Assembly: GCF_018374135.1 (NCBI RefSeq)
Contig: NZ_JAHAFS010000008.1
Coordinates: 26,797-90,796 of the forward strand
DNA length: 64,000 nucleotides
DNA from: Campylobacter gracilis
Lineage (GTDB): Bacteria > Campylobacterota > Campylobacteria > Campylobacterales > Campylobacteraceae
Direction of reading: 5' to 3'
Position 1 is the first letter of the stretch; each line of letters starts with the position of its first letter. The notes below the pieces were generated by a model. The model did no database searches and was not told the DNA's origin. It saw only the letters and a list, made by a program, of their open reading frames with translations. Shown here one piece after another: positions 44,236 to 53,778 of the stretch. Position numbers and translations under genes: made by a program.

Positions 44236-45027
44236 TTAATGGTTTTTATCTTTCGCTTTACTTGCGTCTTTCTCGCCCTCTTTTTTCAAAAACAGCTCCT
44301 TAAAGCGCTCGTTTGCATAGTTTTCTATATCGCTTTGCAGCTGCTTATACGCGGCGATCAGCTCATAGGCGCGCTCATTTAGCGTCGTGCCCGCGGCATT
44401 GCCGCCGCCTTGCTTGGTGCTAAAGAGTTCCTCTTGTAGATTTTTTTGTAAAATTTGCAGATGGCTCCAGCATTTTTTGTAGTTCATCCCCAAAACCTCG
44501 GCGGCTTTAGAGATGGAACCCGTCTGAGCGATCACGTCCAGCACTTCGGTTTTGCCCTTGCCAAAAATGAGCTCGCCCTGCGCATTTTCGATCCAAGTTT
44601 TTGTTTTTACCCTCATTCTTTTGCCTTTCTTCTCCTTAAAGCAGCCCAGCTGACAATATTTCACGTCTATGGCATGCTCCTTAAGCGTAGAGCGCACGGT
44701 ATCGAACCCCACTCCGCCGCTAGCTACGGCGCGGGCGTCGCGGCAAAAAATCCGCCTTTTCTCATCCAAAAACGGATTTAGCTTCTGCAGCGCCTTTATG
44801 CTGCCTCCGCTACATTTCAGCTTGCCGAACTGTCCGAGTTCGCAGCGATCTATCCGTATCCCTTCGCGTGCTGCGAGATCTCCTACGATGCTCGCGTCTA
44901 CGCCTAATTTGGCGGCAATCTTAAACGCCGCGCCGCAATCGAGCTTGCCGCTTGGATTTAGTAAATTTAAAATCAGCCTTTTGATCTCGCTTGCTTTTTT
45001 ATCGTCTATCTTGATATCTATCTCCAT
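44236..45027 (-). CDS. modE: ModE-type molybdate/tungstate-responsive regulator
   Basis: A 263-residue protein. The C-terminal ~130 residues hold the ModE/LysR-type winged HTH (GKGKTEVLDVIAQTGSISKA, then VLGMNYKKCWSHLQIL, then the wing GGGNAAGTTL). The N-terminal ~130 residues are a tandem duplication: each half has a helical part and ends with CELGQFGK (residues ~62-69) or CQLGCFKE (~124-131). C. jejuni has a ModE of similar size (Cj1507c) next to fdhD. No C-terminal molybdate-binding (TOBE) domains are seen, so metal sensing may use another route. Ten bases downstream of fdhD. Confidence 0.88.
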   Translation of the reverse strand: MEIDIKIDDKKASEIKRLILNLLNPSGKLDCGAAFKIAAKLGVDASIVGDLAAREGIRIDRCELGQFGKLKCSGGSIKALQKLNPFLDEKRRIFCRDARAVASGGVGFDTVRSTLKEHAIDVKYCQLGCFKEKKGKRMRVKTKTWIENAQGELIFGKGKTEVLDVIAQTGSISKAAEVLGMNYKKCWSHLQILQKNLQEELFSTKQGGGNAAGTTLNERAYELIAAYKQLQSDIENYANERFKELFLKKEGEKDASKAKDKNH

Positions 45028-45036
45028 GCCGCCCTC

Positions 45037-45819
45037 TTAACTCAAAATTCTCTCTTCGCCGCTATAAACGTTTAAATTTTCGCCGCGCGCGAAGCCGCAA
45101 AGGGTAAGATCAAATTTACGCGCAATCACGACGCCGAGACTCGTAGGAGCCGTACGCGAAACAAGCGCGCTAACGCCGCTCATCACGGCTTTGGCGACCA
45201 TTTCGGAGCTTAGCCTGCCGCTTACCAAAAGAAGCGAGCCCTGCGTATCGTGCCCCGCCAAGACCGCTTTACCGACCGATTTATCGATGGTATTGTGCTG
45301 GGCGATATCCTCGCCGATAAAATGCTCGCCGCCCGCGGTAAAGAGCTTTGCGGTGTGCACACAGCCCGTCATCTCATAAAGCTCGCACTGCGTGTAAAAC
45401 TCGCTCATCAAATTTAAAATTTCATTCTTATGAAATTTAGCGTCCGAGCGGACTTTACGCGCCGTCATCGCCTCTGGATCGATATTTGCGGTAGAGCTGC
45501 GCCCGCAGCCGCTGATGATGACCTTTTCGGCATCGAAGCTATTTAGCCGCTTTTCGTTTATCTCGCCGCAGACATTCACGCTAAGCCCGTCGGGCGCAAG
45601 TTCGATGCTTCTTATACCGCTTGGATCCGAGATCAAATTTTCGCTTAGCAAATAGCCTACCGCAAGCGCCTTTAAATCGCTCGGAGTTGCCATCAGCGCG
45701 CCGAAACGCTTGTCGTTTAGTAAAATTTCAAGCTTGATCTCGCGAACCAAGATATCGCTTACGATCCTTCTTTCATCCCCTTTAAATTTAACTATCTCCG
45801 CCCTATAAATCGGCTCCAT
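45037..45819 (-). CDS. fdhD: Formate dehydrogenase accessory sulfurtransferase FdhD
   Basis: A 260-residue protein that transfers sulfur from a cysteine desulfurase to the molybdenum/tungsten-pterin cofactor of formate dehydrogenase. The motif GCGRSSTANIDPEAM marks the cysteine loop; only one Cys of the E. coli CxxC pair is present. HTAKLFTAGGEHFIGEDIAQHNTIDK and GVSALVSRTAPTSLGV follow. It precedes modE and lies downstream of the fdhF gene on the same strand, a clear functional link. Confidence 0.93.
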   Translation of the reverse strand: MEPIYRAEIVKFKGDERRIVSDILVREIKLEILLNDKRFGALMATPSDLKALAVGYLLSENLISDPSGIRSIELAPDGLSVNVCGEINEKRLNSFDAEKVIISGCGRSSTANIDPEAMTARKVRSDAKFHKNEILNLMSEFYTQCELYEMTGCVHTAKLFTAGGEHFIGEDIAQHNTIDKSVGKAVLAGHDTQGSLLLVSGRLSSEMVAKAVMSGVSALVSRTAPTSLGVVIARKFDLTLCGFARGENLNVYSGEERILS

Positions 45820-46099
45820 AGACCTTCCTTATTTTAATTTCGCCCGTATCGTAGTGAAATTTTGCTTAAATAGCCTTAATCCGCCGAAGTAAAGCCGAAG
45901 CGGCGTGCGTAAATTTAAAGCGCTCGCAGTTTTGTATTTAAAAAATCGCGTGGAAGATCCACGAGCCGCTCGCACCGTGAGTGCAAGCGGTCATGAAGCG
46001 CCCGCAAAGATAAAATTTCATCAAATTTTGCCGTAGCCGCGATTAAGCAGCCGCGATTAAATTTCATCTTTGCAAAGCGGGCGGAGTTTACCGCCCAAA
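45820..46099. other. fdhF-fdhD spacer with a hairpin
   Basis: About 280 bases without a gene. A stem of CCGCT/AGCGG and GCAC/GTGC (45966-45990, one mismatch) and an imperfect dyad of GCCCGC near 46000 and 46080 may act as a processing or termination signal after fdhF. Confidence 0.4.
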
Positions 46100-48352
46100 T
46101 TACCTATGCACCGGCGATAGATAAGGTTTCTCGGAGTGCATCGACATCTCATTTTGTCTTCTGAACTCGATAAACTCGCTCTCGCTAAGCTTTCTGATAT
46201 TTGCGATCGTCATCTTTAGCGGCGGGATGCCAGATAGTGGATCCAGATCGCCCGCATGCACGAGCTCGTTACCGTCGGCCTCGCTGTAATGGAAGGTCGT
46301 AAATATCGTACCTTCTTTCAGATCCGGATTTATGCGAAGCTTCGCGGCGATCTGACCGCGCTTATTTTTGACGAGCGCGTAGCAGCCTTCGGTAAGCTCA
46401 CGTTCGCGTGCGATGTCAGGGCTTACCTCGATGAGCGCGCCTTCTGCGCCCGCGCCGTACTCTAGCGCGCGGCACTCTCTCGTCATCGTGCCCGTATGGT
46501 AGTGATAAACCTTGCGCCCAGTCGTAAATAAGCACGGATAAATTTCATCCGGTATCTCGCTAAGCGCGCCGCTTCCCACCGGATAATCATCAGGGATTTT
46601 CATCTTGGCTCTGAAATCCGCCTCAGCTTTAGCGCGCCCCTCTTTATCATCCACGTAAAGCACCGGCACCATTCTAAATTTACCATCAGGCAGCATCGAT
46701 TTATGATCTGCGTAAAGCACCGGTGTGCCCGGATGATCTTCGTCTGGACATGGCCAGCTTATGCCACCTAGCTTATCTAGCCTATAGTAGCTAATACCGC
46801 CGAAAAATTTAGGCATTAATGCACGCACTTCGTTCCAAATTTCTTCCGCGCTCAAAAAATCAAACCCTTCAAGTCCCATTCTTTGCGCGATATTGCAAAC
46901 TACCTTCCAATCAGGCTCTACGCCAGGAGCCGGCTCGCTTGCCTTGCGCGTGCGCTGGACGCGGCGGGAAGTGTTTAAAAAGGTGCCATCCTTCTCACCC
47001 CAGCCGGCAGCAGGTAGTACGACGTCGGCCTTCTGTGCGCTCTCGGTAAAGAAAAGATCCTGCACGATAAAGCAATCCAGATGATGCGTTGCGTGCACGA
47101 AGTGTTCCGTCCAAGGATCGCTCATTACGGGGTTTTCGCCGTAAACGTAGAGCAGTTTCAGCTCGCCGCTATCCATTTTATCGGGAGCAATCGTAAGTTT
47201 AAAGCCTGGAGTCGGATTTAGCTCGAAGTGCCATACTCTGCGCGCCTGCTCCTGGGCATAAGCGGAATTTACCGCACCTGCGGGGATGACGTTAGGTAGC
47301 GCGCCCATATCGCATGCGCCCTGGACGTTGTTTTGACCGCGCAAAGGATTTACGCCTGCGCCTCGTTTGCCTAAATTTCCCGTCAAAATGGCTAAATTTG
47401 AAAGCGAAAAGACGTTTGATGTGCCGTCGCTAAACTGCGTGATACCCATCGTGTAGCAGATCGCCGCTGCGCCTGCCTTAGCATACATTCTAGCAGCTTC
47501 GATTACGAGCTCCTTTTTCACGCCGGTCTCGCGCTCGAATCGCTCAGGCGTAAAGTCCTTAACCGCCTCTTTTAGATACTCGTAGCCCTGAGCGTAGTTT
47601 TTGATAAACTCGTCGTCTTGCAAATTTTCGGCGATGATAACGTGCATAATGGTATTTAGCGTCTTAATGTTCGCGCCCACCGGGATTTGCAGATAGATAT
47701 CGGCTTTTTTCGCCATATCGGTGCGCTTTGGATCTACGACGATCATCTTGGCGCCGCGCTGCAAGCCTCGCTGCATCTGCATGGCAATGATCGGATGGCA
47801 CTCGCTTGTGTTGGTGCCGATGAGCAAAAATACGTCCGTATCGGTAGCGAATTCGACCAAATCGTTCGTCATCGTTCCGTTTCCTAACGTGTTGGCAAGA
47901 CCTGCCACTGTAGGAGCGTGTCAAAGACGGGCGCAGTGATCGACGTTATTGCTGCCCTGAGCTCGGAAAAATTTCTGAAAAATGTAGTTGTCTTCGTTAT
48001 TTGAGCGCGCCGAGCTAAAACCCATTATCGAGTTCGAGCCATATTTTTCGACGGTCTCTTTAAATTTAGACGCTACGAAATCATAAGCCTCCTCGAAGCT
48101 TACCTCCTCGAGTTTGCCGCTTCTATCAAATACTCCGTTTTTCTTACGGATCATAGGTTTGGCAAGGCGTTTTGGAGAGTTTACGAACTCCCAGCCGAAC
48201 ATCCCTTTTAAGCATAGCTCGCCGTCATTTACGTGATGAGCCTGCGTAGGGCGCGCATTTACGATCCTGCCGTCTTTTACGATAAGATCGATACCACAGC
48301 CGGTGCCGCAGTAAGGACAAGTCGTTTTGACAATCTTTTCTCTGGATTGCAT
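46100..48352 (-). CDS. fdhF: Selenocysteine-containing formate dehydrogenase (FdhF-like), TGA read through
   Basis: About 750 residues from ATG 48352 (AAGGAATATT upstream) to 46100, interrupted by one in-frame TGA (47921-47923, codon 144). The context DHCARL-U-HAPTVAGLANTLGNG matches the Sec site of E. coli FDH-H, so the TGA is selenocysteine, not a frameshift. The N-terminal 4Fe-4S cluster has CPYCGTGC and a later Cys (12, 15, 19, 47). The pterin-binding regions follow. No Tat signal and no fdhB/fdhC neighbours, so it looks like a cytoplasmic FDH-H-type enzyme, unlike the membrane-bound FdhABC of C. jejuni. SelA/SelB must be encoded elsewhere. Confidence 0.93.
47886..47923 (-). other. Selenocysteine codon and bacterial SECIS element
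   Basis: TGA at 47921-47923 is followed on the minus strand by a small hairpin with stem TGGCA/TGCCA and apical loop GGTCT, about 15 bases after the stop codon. The E. coli fdhF SECIS has the same GCAGGUCU loop context at the same distance. It should recruit SelB. Confidence 0.85.
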
Positions 48353-48386
48353 AATATTCCTTTCAAGAATTTTGGTTTGCACGGCT

Positions 48387-48392
48387 ATTATA
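48387..48392 (-). promoter_or_regulatory. fdhF -10 element
   Basis: TATAAT on the minus strand (AGTATAATAGCC), 35 bases before the fdhF ATG. No clear -35. Confidence 0.5.
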
Positions 48393-48801
48393 CTTTCTAG
48401 ATTATAAAAGAATTTTTAAATTAGTGAATTTTTTTAAGCAAAATTTAAGTAATATGCAAATATCGCATATCAAATTGAATAGTTAAATTTTACGCTTTTG
48501 CTTCGATAATGACGGCGTTTTAGCGTAAAATTTATCGCTTATCGCAAAAGACGCTTTTTAAGCTAACTTTTATAAATTTAATAGAATTTTGAAATTATAT
48601 TACGCTCCGTTTTATTTCAAAGCGCGATTAAATTTTTATGAAATTTTAATGCTAATTTATCGGTATAATATATTAATTTAATTAAATGAAAATATATATT
48701 AAAATTTATCAAAAACTCGCTGTCCTGATAAAATTTGAGCCACTAAATTTAAAATTTATAAAATTATTATTTTATATCTGAAATTCATTGCAGAAAAAAC
48801 C
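48393..48801. other. AT-rich divergent intergenic region fdhF/napA
   Basis: About 400 bases of AT-rich DNA with many AAATTT words, no gene. It separates the two divergent pterin-enzyme loci and should hold regulatory sites for both. Confidence 0.5.
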
Positions 48802-48815
48802 TTGATTTTAATCTA
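48802..48815 (+). promoter_or_regulatory. FNR/CRP-type site in the napA promoter
   Basis: TTGAT-TTTA-ATCTA, nine of ten matches to the FNR consensus TTGAT-N4-ATCAA. Its centre is ~40 bases upstream of the start predicted from the -10 box at 48837-48842, the class II activator position. Regulator identity is inferred. Confidence 0.55.
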
Positions 48816-48836
48816 GACTAAGCCGTTTTTTTATGC

Positions 48837-48842
48837 TATTAT
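48837..48842 (+). promoter_or_regulatory. napA extended -10 element
   Basis: TGCTATTAT with the core TATTAT at 48837-48842, preceded by a T-run, typical of Campylobacter sigma-70 promoters. The napA ATG is 45 bases further on. Confidence 0.6.
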
Positions 48843-48887
48843 CCAAACGTTAATAGAAATTTACATTCTAAACGAAAGGTTAATCTC

Positions 48888-51671
48888 ATGGATAGACGAG
48901 ACTTTATAAAAAGCTCTGCAGCAGCGGCTGCCTGTAGCGTTGCGGGCATCAGCTTGCCTAGCAGTCTTAGTGCTGCGGACGAAGCCGAAAAAGGCTGGCG
49001 CTGGGACAAGGCGGCCTGTCGCTTCTGCGGCACCGGCTGTGGCATCATGGTAGCCACCAAAGACGGTAAGATCGTAGCGGTCAAAGGCGATCCGCTAGCG
49101 CCCGTAAATCGCGGTCTAAACTGCATCAAAGGCTATTTCAACGCCAAGATCATGTACGGTGCCGATCGCATTACCAAGCCTCTTTTACGCGTAAATTCCA
49201 AAGGCGAATTCGACAAAAAGGGAAAATTTATCGAGATCAGCTGGCAAAGAGCGTTCGACGAAATGGAGAAGCATTTTAGGCGAGCCTATAACGAAGGCGG
49301 TCCCGAGGGCTTTGCCGTACTTGGCAGCGGTCAATACACGATCCCAGAAGGCTACGCCGCAGCAAAGCTAGTAAAGGCGGGCTTTCGCTCCAATAATCTC
49401 GATCCCAACGCTCGCCAGTGCATGGCCAGCGCCGTCGTAGGCTTTATGCAAACCTTCGGTATTGACGAGCCTGCGGGCGTTTTCGACGATATCGAGCTAA
49501 CCGATACCATCATCGCTTGGGGCGCGAATATGGCTGAGATGCACCCGATTCTTTGGTCTCGCGTCTCCGACCACAAGCTTCGCAACCCGGACCGCGTAAA
49601 AGTTATAAATCTCTCGACCTACTCTAGCCGCACTTCAAACATCGCCGATATCGAAATTATATTCCGTCCGAATACTGATCTTGCGATATGGAACTACATA
49701 GCAAGAGAGATCGTCTACAACCACCCGGATATGATAGATGAGAAATTTATTAAAGAGCACTGCGTATTCGCTACCGGTCCAGTAGATATCGGCTACGGCT
49801 TGCGAGAAGATATAAATCATAAAAAATACCGCAAAACCGAGCTTGATACAGCAGCTAAGCAAAAATCCAAAATTTTAAGCAAATCCGAGGGCGTTACCTT
49901 AGCATATCTGGGTATGAAAGAGGGCGACGTACTCGAAAACAAACACTCTGACAAATCGGACGCTCACTGGCTCATAAGCTTCGAAGAATTTAAAAAAGCG
50001 CTGGAGCCCTACACGTTAGAATTTGTAGCGCCTTTAGCTAAGGGTGACGAAAGTGAGGATTTAGAGGCGTTTAAGACCAAGCTAAAGCAGCTGGCAGATT
50101 ATTACATCGAAAAGGACCGCAAAGTAGTAAGCTTTTGGACGATGGGCTTTAATCAACACTCAAGAGGAACTTGGGTCAATGAGCAAAGCTACATGGTACA
50201 TTTCCTTCTCGGCAAGCAAGCCAAACCTGGCTGCGGAGCGTTTTCGCTTACCGGTCAGCCTAGCGCTTGCGGCACGGCTAGAGAGGTGGGCACGTTTTCT
50301 CACCGCCTACCTGCTGATATGGTCGTGGCAAATCCGGCACACAGAAAGGTTTCCGAAAAAATTTGGAAGCTTCCAGAGAACACGATAAACCCAAAACCGG
50401 GCGCACACTACGTGCAGGCTCTGCGCAATCTCGAAGATGGCAAGATAAAATGGCTATGGGTTCAGGTAAATAACCCGTGGCAGCAGATCGCCAACGCAAA
50501 CCACTGGATCGCAGCGGCGCGCGAGATGGATAACTTCATCGTAGTAAGCGACCCGTATCCGGGGCTAAGTGCGAAGGTAGCCGATCTAATCCTGCCAACC
50601 GCGATGATCTACGAAAAATGGGGTGCATACGGCAATGCCGAGCGCAGAACTCAGTGGTGGAGACAGCAGGTCCTTCCTGTGGGCGACGCGATGAGCGATA
50701 CGTGGCAGATGCTAGAGTTTTCCAAGCGCTTCAAACTCAAGGATTTCTGGGGCGAGGTTAAAGTAAATGATAAGCTTACGCTTCCAAACGTTTTAGATAA
50801 AATTTCAGAATTCGGCTATACGCCAGAAACTACACTATTTGAAGTGCTCTTTGCAAACAAAGACGCTCAGGCTTTCGCTGCAAAAGATCCGATTATGGCA
50901 AGCTTCGATAACTCCGAAGTAAACGGCGACTCTCGTGGCGTCATCGGCAGCGACGGCAAAGAATTTAAAGGATATGGCTTTTTCATTCAAAAATATCTCT
51001 GGGAGGAATATCGAAAATTCGGCACCGGTCACGGACACGACCTGGCCGATTTCGATACATATCACCGAGTGCGCGGTCTTAGGTGGCCGGTCGTAGACGG
51101 CAAAGAAACGCTTTGGCGCTTTAACGCTCAATACGATCCTTATGCTAAAAAAGCGGCTCCGGATAGCGACTTCGCCTTCTATGGCAACGCCAAAGCGGCG
51201 CTTCCTAGCGGCGATCTAAAATCCGCTACTTCTGGCGAAGAAAAAACAAGCCTTGCCAATAAAGCTAAAATTTTCTTCCGTCCATATATGGATCCTGTAG
51301 AAGTGCCAAGCGAAGAATATCCTTTCTGGCTATGTACGGGTCGCGTGCTAGAGCACTGGCATACGGGCACTATGACTATGCGCGTGCCGGAGCTTTATCG
51401 CGCCGTACCGGAAGCAAGATGCTATATGAACGAATCTGATGGCGCCAAAATCGGCGTGCAACAAAACGAAATCGTCTGGATCGAGTCGCGCCGCGGCAAG
51501 GTAAAAGCGCGTGTGGACTTCCACGGACGTAATATTCCGCCGAAAGGACTTATTTTCGTGCCGTTTTTTGACGAGAAGGTTTATATCAACCGCGTCACGC
51601 TCGATCATACCTGCCCGCTTTCAAAAGAGACCGACTACAAAAAATGCGCGGTTAAAATTTACAAGGCGTAA
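48888..51671 (+). CDS. napA: Periplasmic nitrate reductase catalytic subunit NapA
   Basis: A 927-residue molybdopterin nitrate reductase. It has a Tat signal (RRDFIK then a hydrophobic Ala-rich run), a 4Fe-4S site with CRFCGTGC and Cys79 (Cys 44, 47, 51, 79), and the Mo ligand Cys178 in [13 protein letters not shown]. It receives electrons from NapB/NapGH and reduces nitrate to nitrite in the periplasm. The length is that of Campylobacter NapA, longer than the E. coli enzyme. First gene of napAGHBLD, with a likely FNR/CRP-type site upstream. Confidence 0.97.
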   Translation: MDRRDFIKSSAAAAACSVAGISLPSSLSAADEAEKGWRWDKAACRFCGTGCGIMVATKDGKIVAVKGDPLAPVNRGLNCIKGYFNAKIMYGADRITKPLLRVNSKGEFDKKGKFIEISWQRAFDEMEKHFRRAYNEGGPEGFAVLGSGQYTIPEGYAAAKLVKAGFRSNNLDPNARQCMASAVVGFMQTFGIDEPAGVFDDIELTDTIIAWGANMAEMHPILWSRVSDHKLRNPDRVKVINLSTYSSRTSNIADIEIIFRPNTDLAIWNYIAREIVYNHPDMIDEKFIKEHCVFATGPVDIGYGLREDINHKKYRKTELDTAAKQKSKILSKSEGVTLAYLGMKEGDVLENKHSDKSDAHWLISFEEFKKALEPYTLEFVAPLAKGDESEDLEAFKTKLKQLADYYIEKDRKVVSFWTMGFNQHSRGTWVNEQSYMVHFLLGKQAKPGCGAFSLTGQPSACGTAREVGTFSHRLPADMVVANPAHRKVSEKIWKLPENTINPKPGAHYVQALRNLEDGKIKWLWVQVNNPWQQIANANHWIAAAREMDNFIVVSDPYPGLSAKVADLILPTAMIYEKWGAYGNAERRTQWWRQQVLPVGDAMSDTWQMLEFSKRFKLKDFWGEVKVNDKLTLPNVLDKISEFGYTPETTLFEVLFANKDAQAFAAKDPIMASFDNSEVNGDSRGVIGSDGKEFKGYGFFIQKYLWEEYRKFGTGHGHDLADFDTYHRVRGLRWPVVDGKETLWRFNAQYDPYAKKAAPDSDFAFYGNAKAALPSGDLKSATSGEEKTSLANKAKIFFRPYMDPVEVPSEEYPFWLCTGRVLEHWHTGTMTMRVPELYRAVPEARCYMNESDGAKIGVQQNEIVWIESRRGKVKARVDFHGRNIPPKGLIFVPFFDEKVYINRVTLDHTCPLSKETDYKKCAVKIYKA

Positions 51672-51674
51672 ATT

Positions 51675-52433
51675 ATGAATAGGCGTGAGGTCTTAGGTAT
51701 TCTTTCTTTAGCTGCGGGCGTAGGCGCTTTGGGGCTCGGAGTCGCAAACTCTAGCGAGCACGCCAAACTCCGCCCGCCCGGAGCTATAAGCGAGAAAGAA
51801 TTTCTTAGCAAATGCCTAAGGTGCGGACTTTGTGTCGAGGCGTGCCCATTTGATACGCTTAAGCTTGCGAGCTTTTGCGATCATGCTATTGCAAACGGCA
51901 CGCCGTTTTTTATCCCGCGCGAAATTCCGTGCTATATGTGCGACGACATACCTTGCGTCGCGGCCTGTCCTAGTGACGCACTAGATAAAAGCTTAGTAAG
52001 CGAAGACTCCAAGCTTAACGTGCGTCTATCTAAAATGGGCGTTGCGGTCATAGATACCGAGCATTGCATCGCTTATGCGGGTATCCAATGTGACGCGTGC
52101 GTGCGAAACTGCCCCGTGATGGACAAGGCGCTTAGGATCGATTACCGTCACAACGACCGCACCGAAAAACACGCCCTGCTCGTGCCCGTCGTAGATAGCG
52201 ACTACTGCACGGGTTGCGGTAAGTGCGAGCATGCCTGCGTCACGAAAAAGGCGGCTATCAGCGTCGTGGAGCGCGAGCGCGTCATAGGAATTTCAAGCGA
52301 TAATTACGTCAAAGGCTGGATCAAGGGCGACGACGCGAAGCTAAAGGACGCAGACACCAAAATCAAGCTCGATCCGCAAAAAAGCAGGGATTACTTAAAC
52401 GAGGACGATCTAATGGAAGGAGCTAGGCAATGA
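51675..52433 (+). CDS. napG: Ferredoxin-type protein NapG
   Basis: A 252-residue Tat-exported iron-sulfur protein (NRREVLGILSLAAG near the N-terminus). Four 4Fe-4S motifs are visible: CLRCGLCVEACPFD, CYMCDDIPCVAACP, CDACVRNCP and CTGCGKCEHACV. It moves electrons with NapH from quinol toward NapA. Starts three bases after napA and overlaps napH by four. Confidence 0.95.
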   Translation: MNRREVLGILSLAAGVGALGLGVANSSEHAKLRPPGAISEKEFLSKCLRCGLCVEACPFDTLKLASFCDHAIANGTPFFIPREIPCYMCDDIPCVAACPSDALDKSLVSEDSKLNVRLSKMGVAVIDTEHCIAYAGIQCDACVRNCPVMDKALRIDYRHNDRTEKHALLVPVVDSDYCTGCGKCEHACVTKKAAISVVERERVIGISSDNYVKGWIKGDDAKLKDADTKIKLDPQKSRDYLNEDDLMEGARQ

Positions 52434-53239
52434 AATATACTATTTTAAGGCGTTTGAGCCAAATTTCTATTCTAGTCCTTTTTATTTTAGGAAATAATTT
52501 TGCCTTCAAAGCCGCGAGCAAAAACGGAATTTTATCGGGAATTCTAAAAGGCAATCTAAGCTCGTCGAAACTTTTGGGCACGATTAGTCTAAGCGATCCG
52601 TTTGCGACCGCGCAGATGCTGCTAGCTAGCTTTTCTTTGGGCGCTACGGCAGTTATCGGAGCGGTTATCGTAGGCGCATTTTATGCGCTTATAGCGCCGC
52701 GAGTATATTGCTCATGGGTCTGCCCGATAAATTTACTGACCGATCTTGCCGCATGGCTTCGTAAAAGACTCGGCATAACGACTAAGATCGTTAGCGTAAA
52801 CCGCAAGGCTCGCTACGTCCTAGCGGTGCTAGCGCTTGTTTGCAGCGGAGCTTTCGGCTTTGCGGCGTTTGAGAGCGTAAGCTTTATCTCGCTTTTCGCG
52901 CGCGCCGTCATATCGCTGAGTGCGAGTGCGTTTGCAATCGCGCTACTGATCGTAGTTTTTGAAATTTTCGCAGGCGATCGCACGATCTGTTCGCGGCTAT
53001 GCCCGCTCGGCGGATTTTGGGCGGCGCTTAGCTATTTTAGCATCATTCGTATTCGCCACGAGGTTGATAAATGCACGATGTGCGGCAAATGCAAAATGGT
53101 CTGCCCCGAAGTTCAGGTGCTTAAGATGGTCGGACGCGAAAACGGGCGCGTTAACAGCGAGTGTATCAGCTGCGGACGCTGCATCGACGTATGCGACGAC
53201 GATGCGTTAAATTTTAGTATATTAGGAGTGAAAAAATGA
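52430..53239 (+). CDS. napH: Quinol dehydrogenase membrane protein NapH
   Basis: A 269-residue membrane protein with about four spans, two cysteine pairs near the membrane (CSWVCP and CSRLCP) and two C-terminal 4Fe-4S motifs (CTMCGKCKMVCPE and CISCGRCIDVCDDD). It oxidises menaquinol and passes electrons to NapG. ATGA overlaps both at its start and with napB. Confidence 0.95.
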   Translation: MKYTILRRLSQISILVLFILGNNFAFKAASKNGILSGILKGNLSSSKLLGTISLSDPFATAQMLLASFSLGATAVIGAVIVGAFYALIAPRVYCSWVCPINLLTDLAAWLRKRLGITTKIVSVNRKARYVLAVLALVCSGAFGFAAFESVSFISLFARAVISLSASAFAIALLIVVFEIFAGDRTICSRLCPLGGFWAALSYFSIIRIRHEVDKCTMCGKCKMVCPEVQVLKMVGRENGRVNSECISCGRCIDVCDDDALNFSILGVKK

Positions 53240-53769
53240 AAAAAATGGTTTTAGGCTTGGCTCTTGCGTGCTGTGCGGCGCTCTTTGCCGCGGACAAGAC
53301 GGCTTCTATAGACGCCGACAGCTTGGGCTTTATAAAAAGCGTGGACGAATCGGCGCAAAATAAAAATTCCCTGCCCGATTTCAAATATAGCGAGGATGCT
53401 CCGGGCGCCGCTTCGAAAATCGAGCGCAGCTTCGAAAACGCTCCGCCGCTCATACCGCACAGCCTAGAGGGGCTTGTACCGATCACAAAGGATAACAATA
53501 TGTGCATAACCTGCCATATGCCCGATGTCGCTAAGGATGTAGGCTCTACGCCGATTCCAAAAAGCCACTTGGTGGACTTTCGCACAGGCGCGGATCTAAA
53601 CGGCACGCTAGCCGAGCAAAGATTCAACTGCACACAATGCCACGTACCGCAAGCCCAAACCAATCCGCTCGTGAAAAATAATTTTAAGGCTGATTTTAGC
53701 AGGTTTAGTGACGCAAATTCCACTTCTAATCTCATAGATACGCTAAATCAAGGCGCCGAGGTTGAGTAG
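53236..53769 (+). CDS. napB: Periplasmic diheme cytochrome NapB
   Basis: A 177-residue cytochrome with a signal peptide (KKMVLGLALACCAALFA) and two heme motifs, CITCH (in NMCITCHMPDVAK) and CTQCH. It is the direct electron donor of NapA. The N-terminus overlaps napH by four bases. Confidence 0.95.
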   Translation: MKKMVLGLALACCAALFAADKTASIDADSLGFIKSVDESAQNKNSLPDFKYSEDAPGAASKIERSFENAPPLIPHSLEGLVPITKDNNMCITCHMPDVAKDVGSTPIPKSHLVDFRTGADLNGTLAEQRFNCTQCHVPQAQTNPLVKNNFKADFSRFSDANSTSNLIDTLNQGAEVE

Positions 53770-53778
53770 GAGCGCGCG

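Noticed and set aside
46100..48352. Frameshifted or split formate dehydrogenase pseudogene (two frames on either side of a TGA)
   Set aside because: The TGA falls exactly at the selenocysteine position of FDH-H with matching flanking residues and a SECIS-like hairpin, and both halves are in the same frame.
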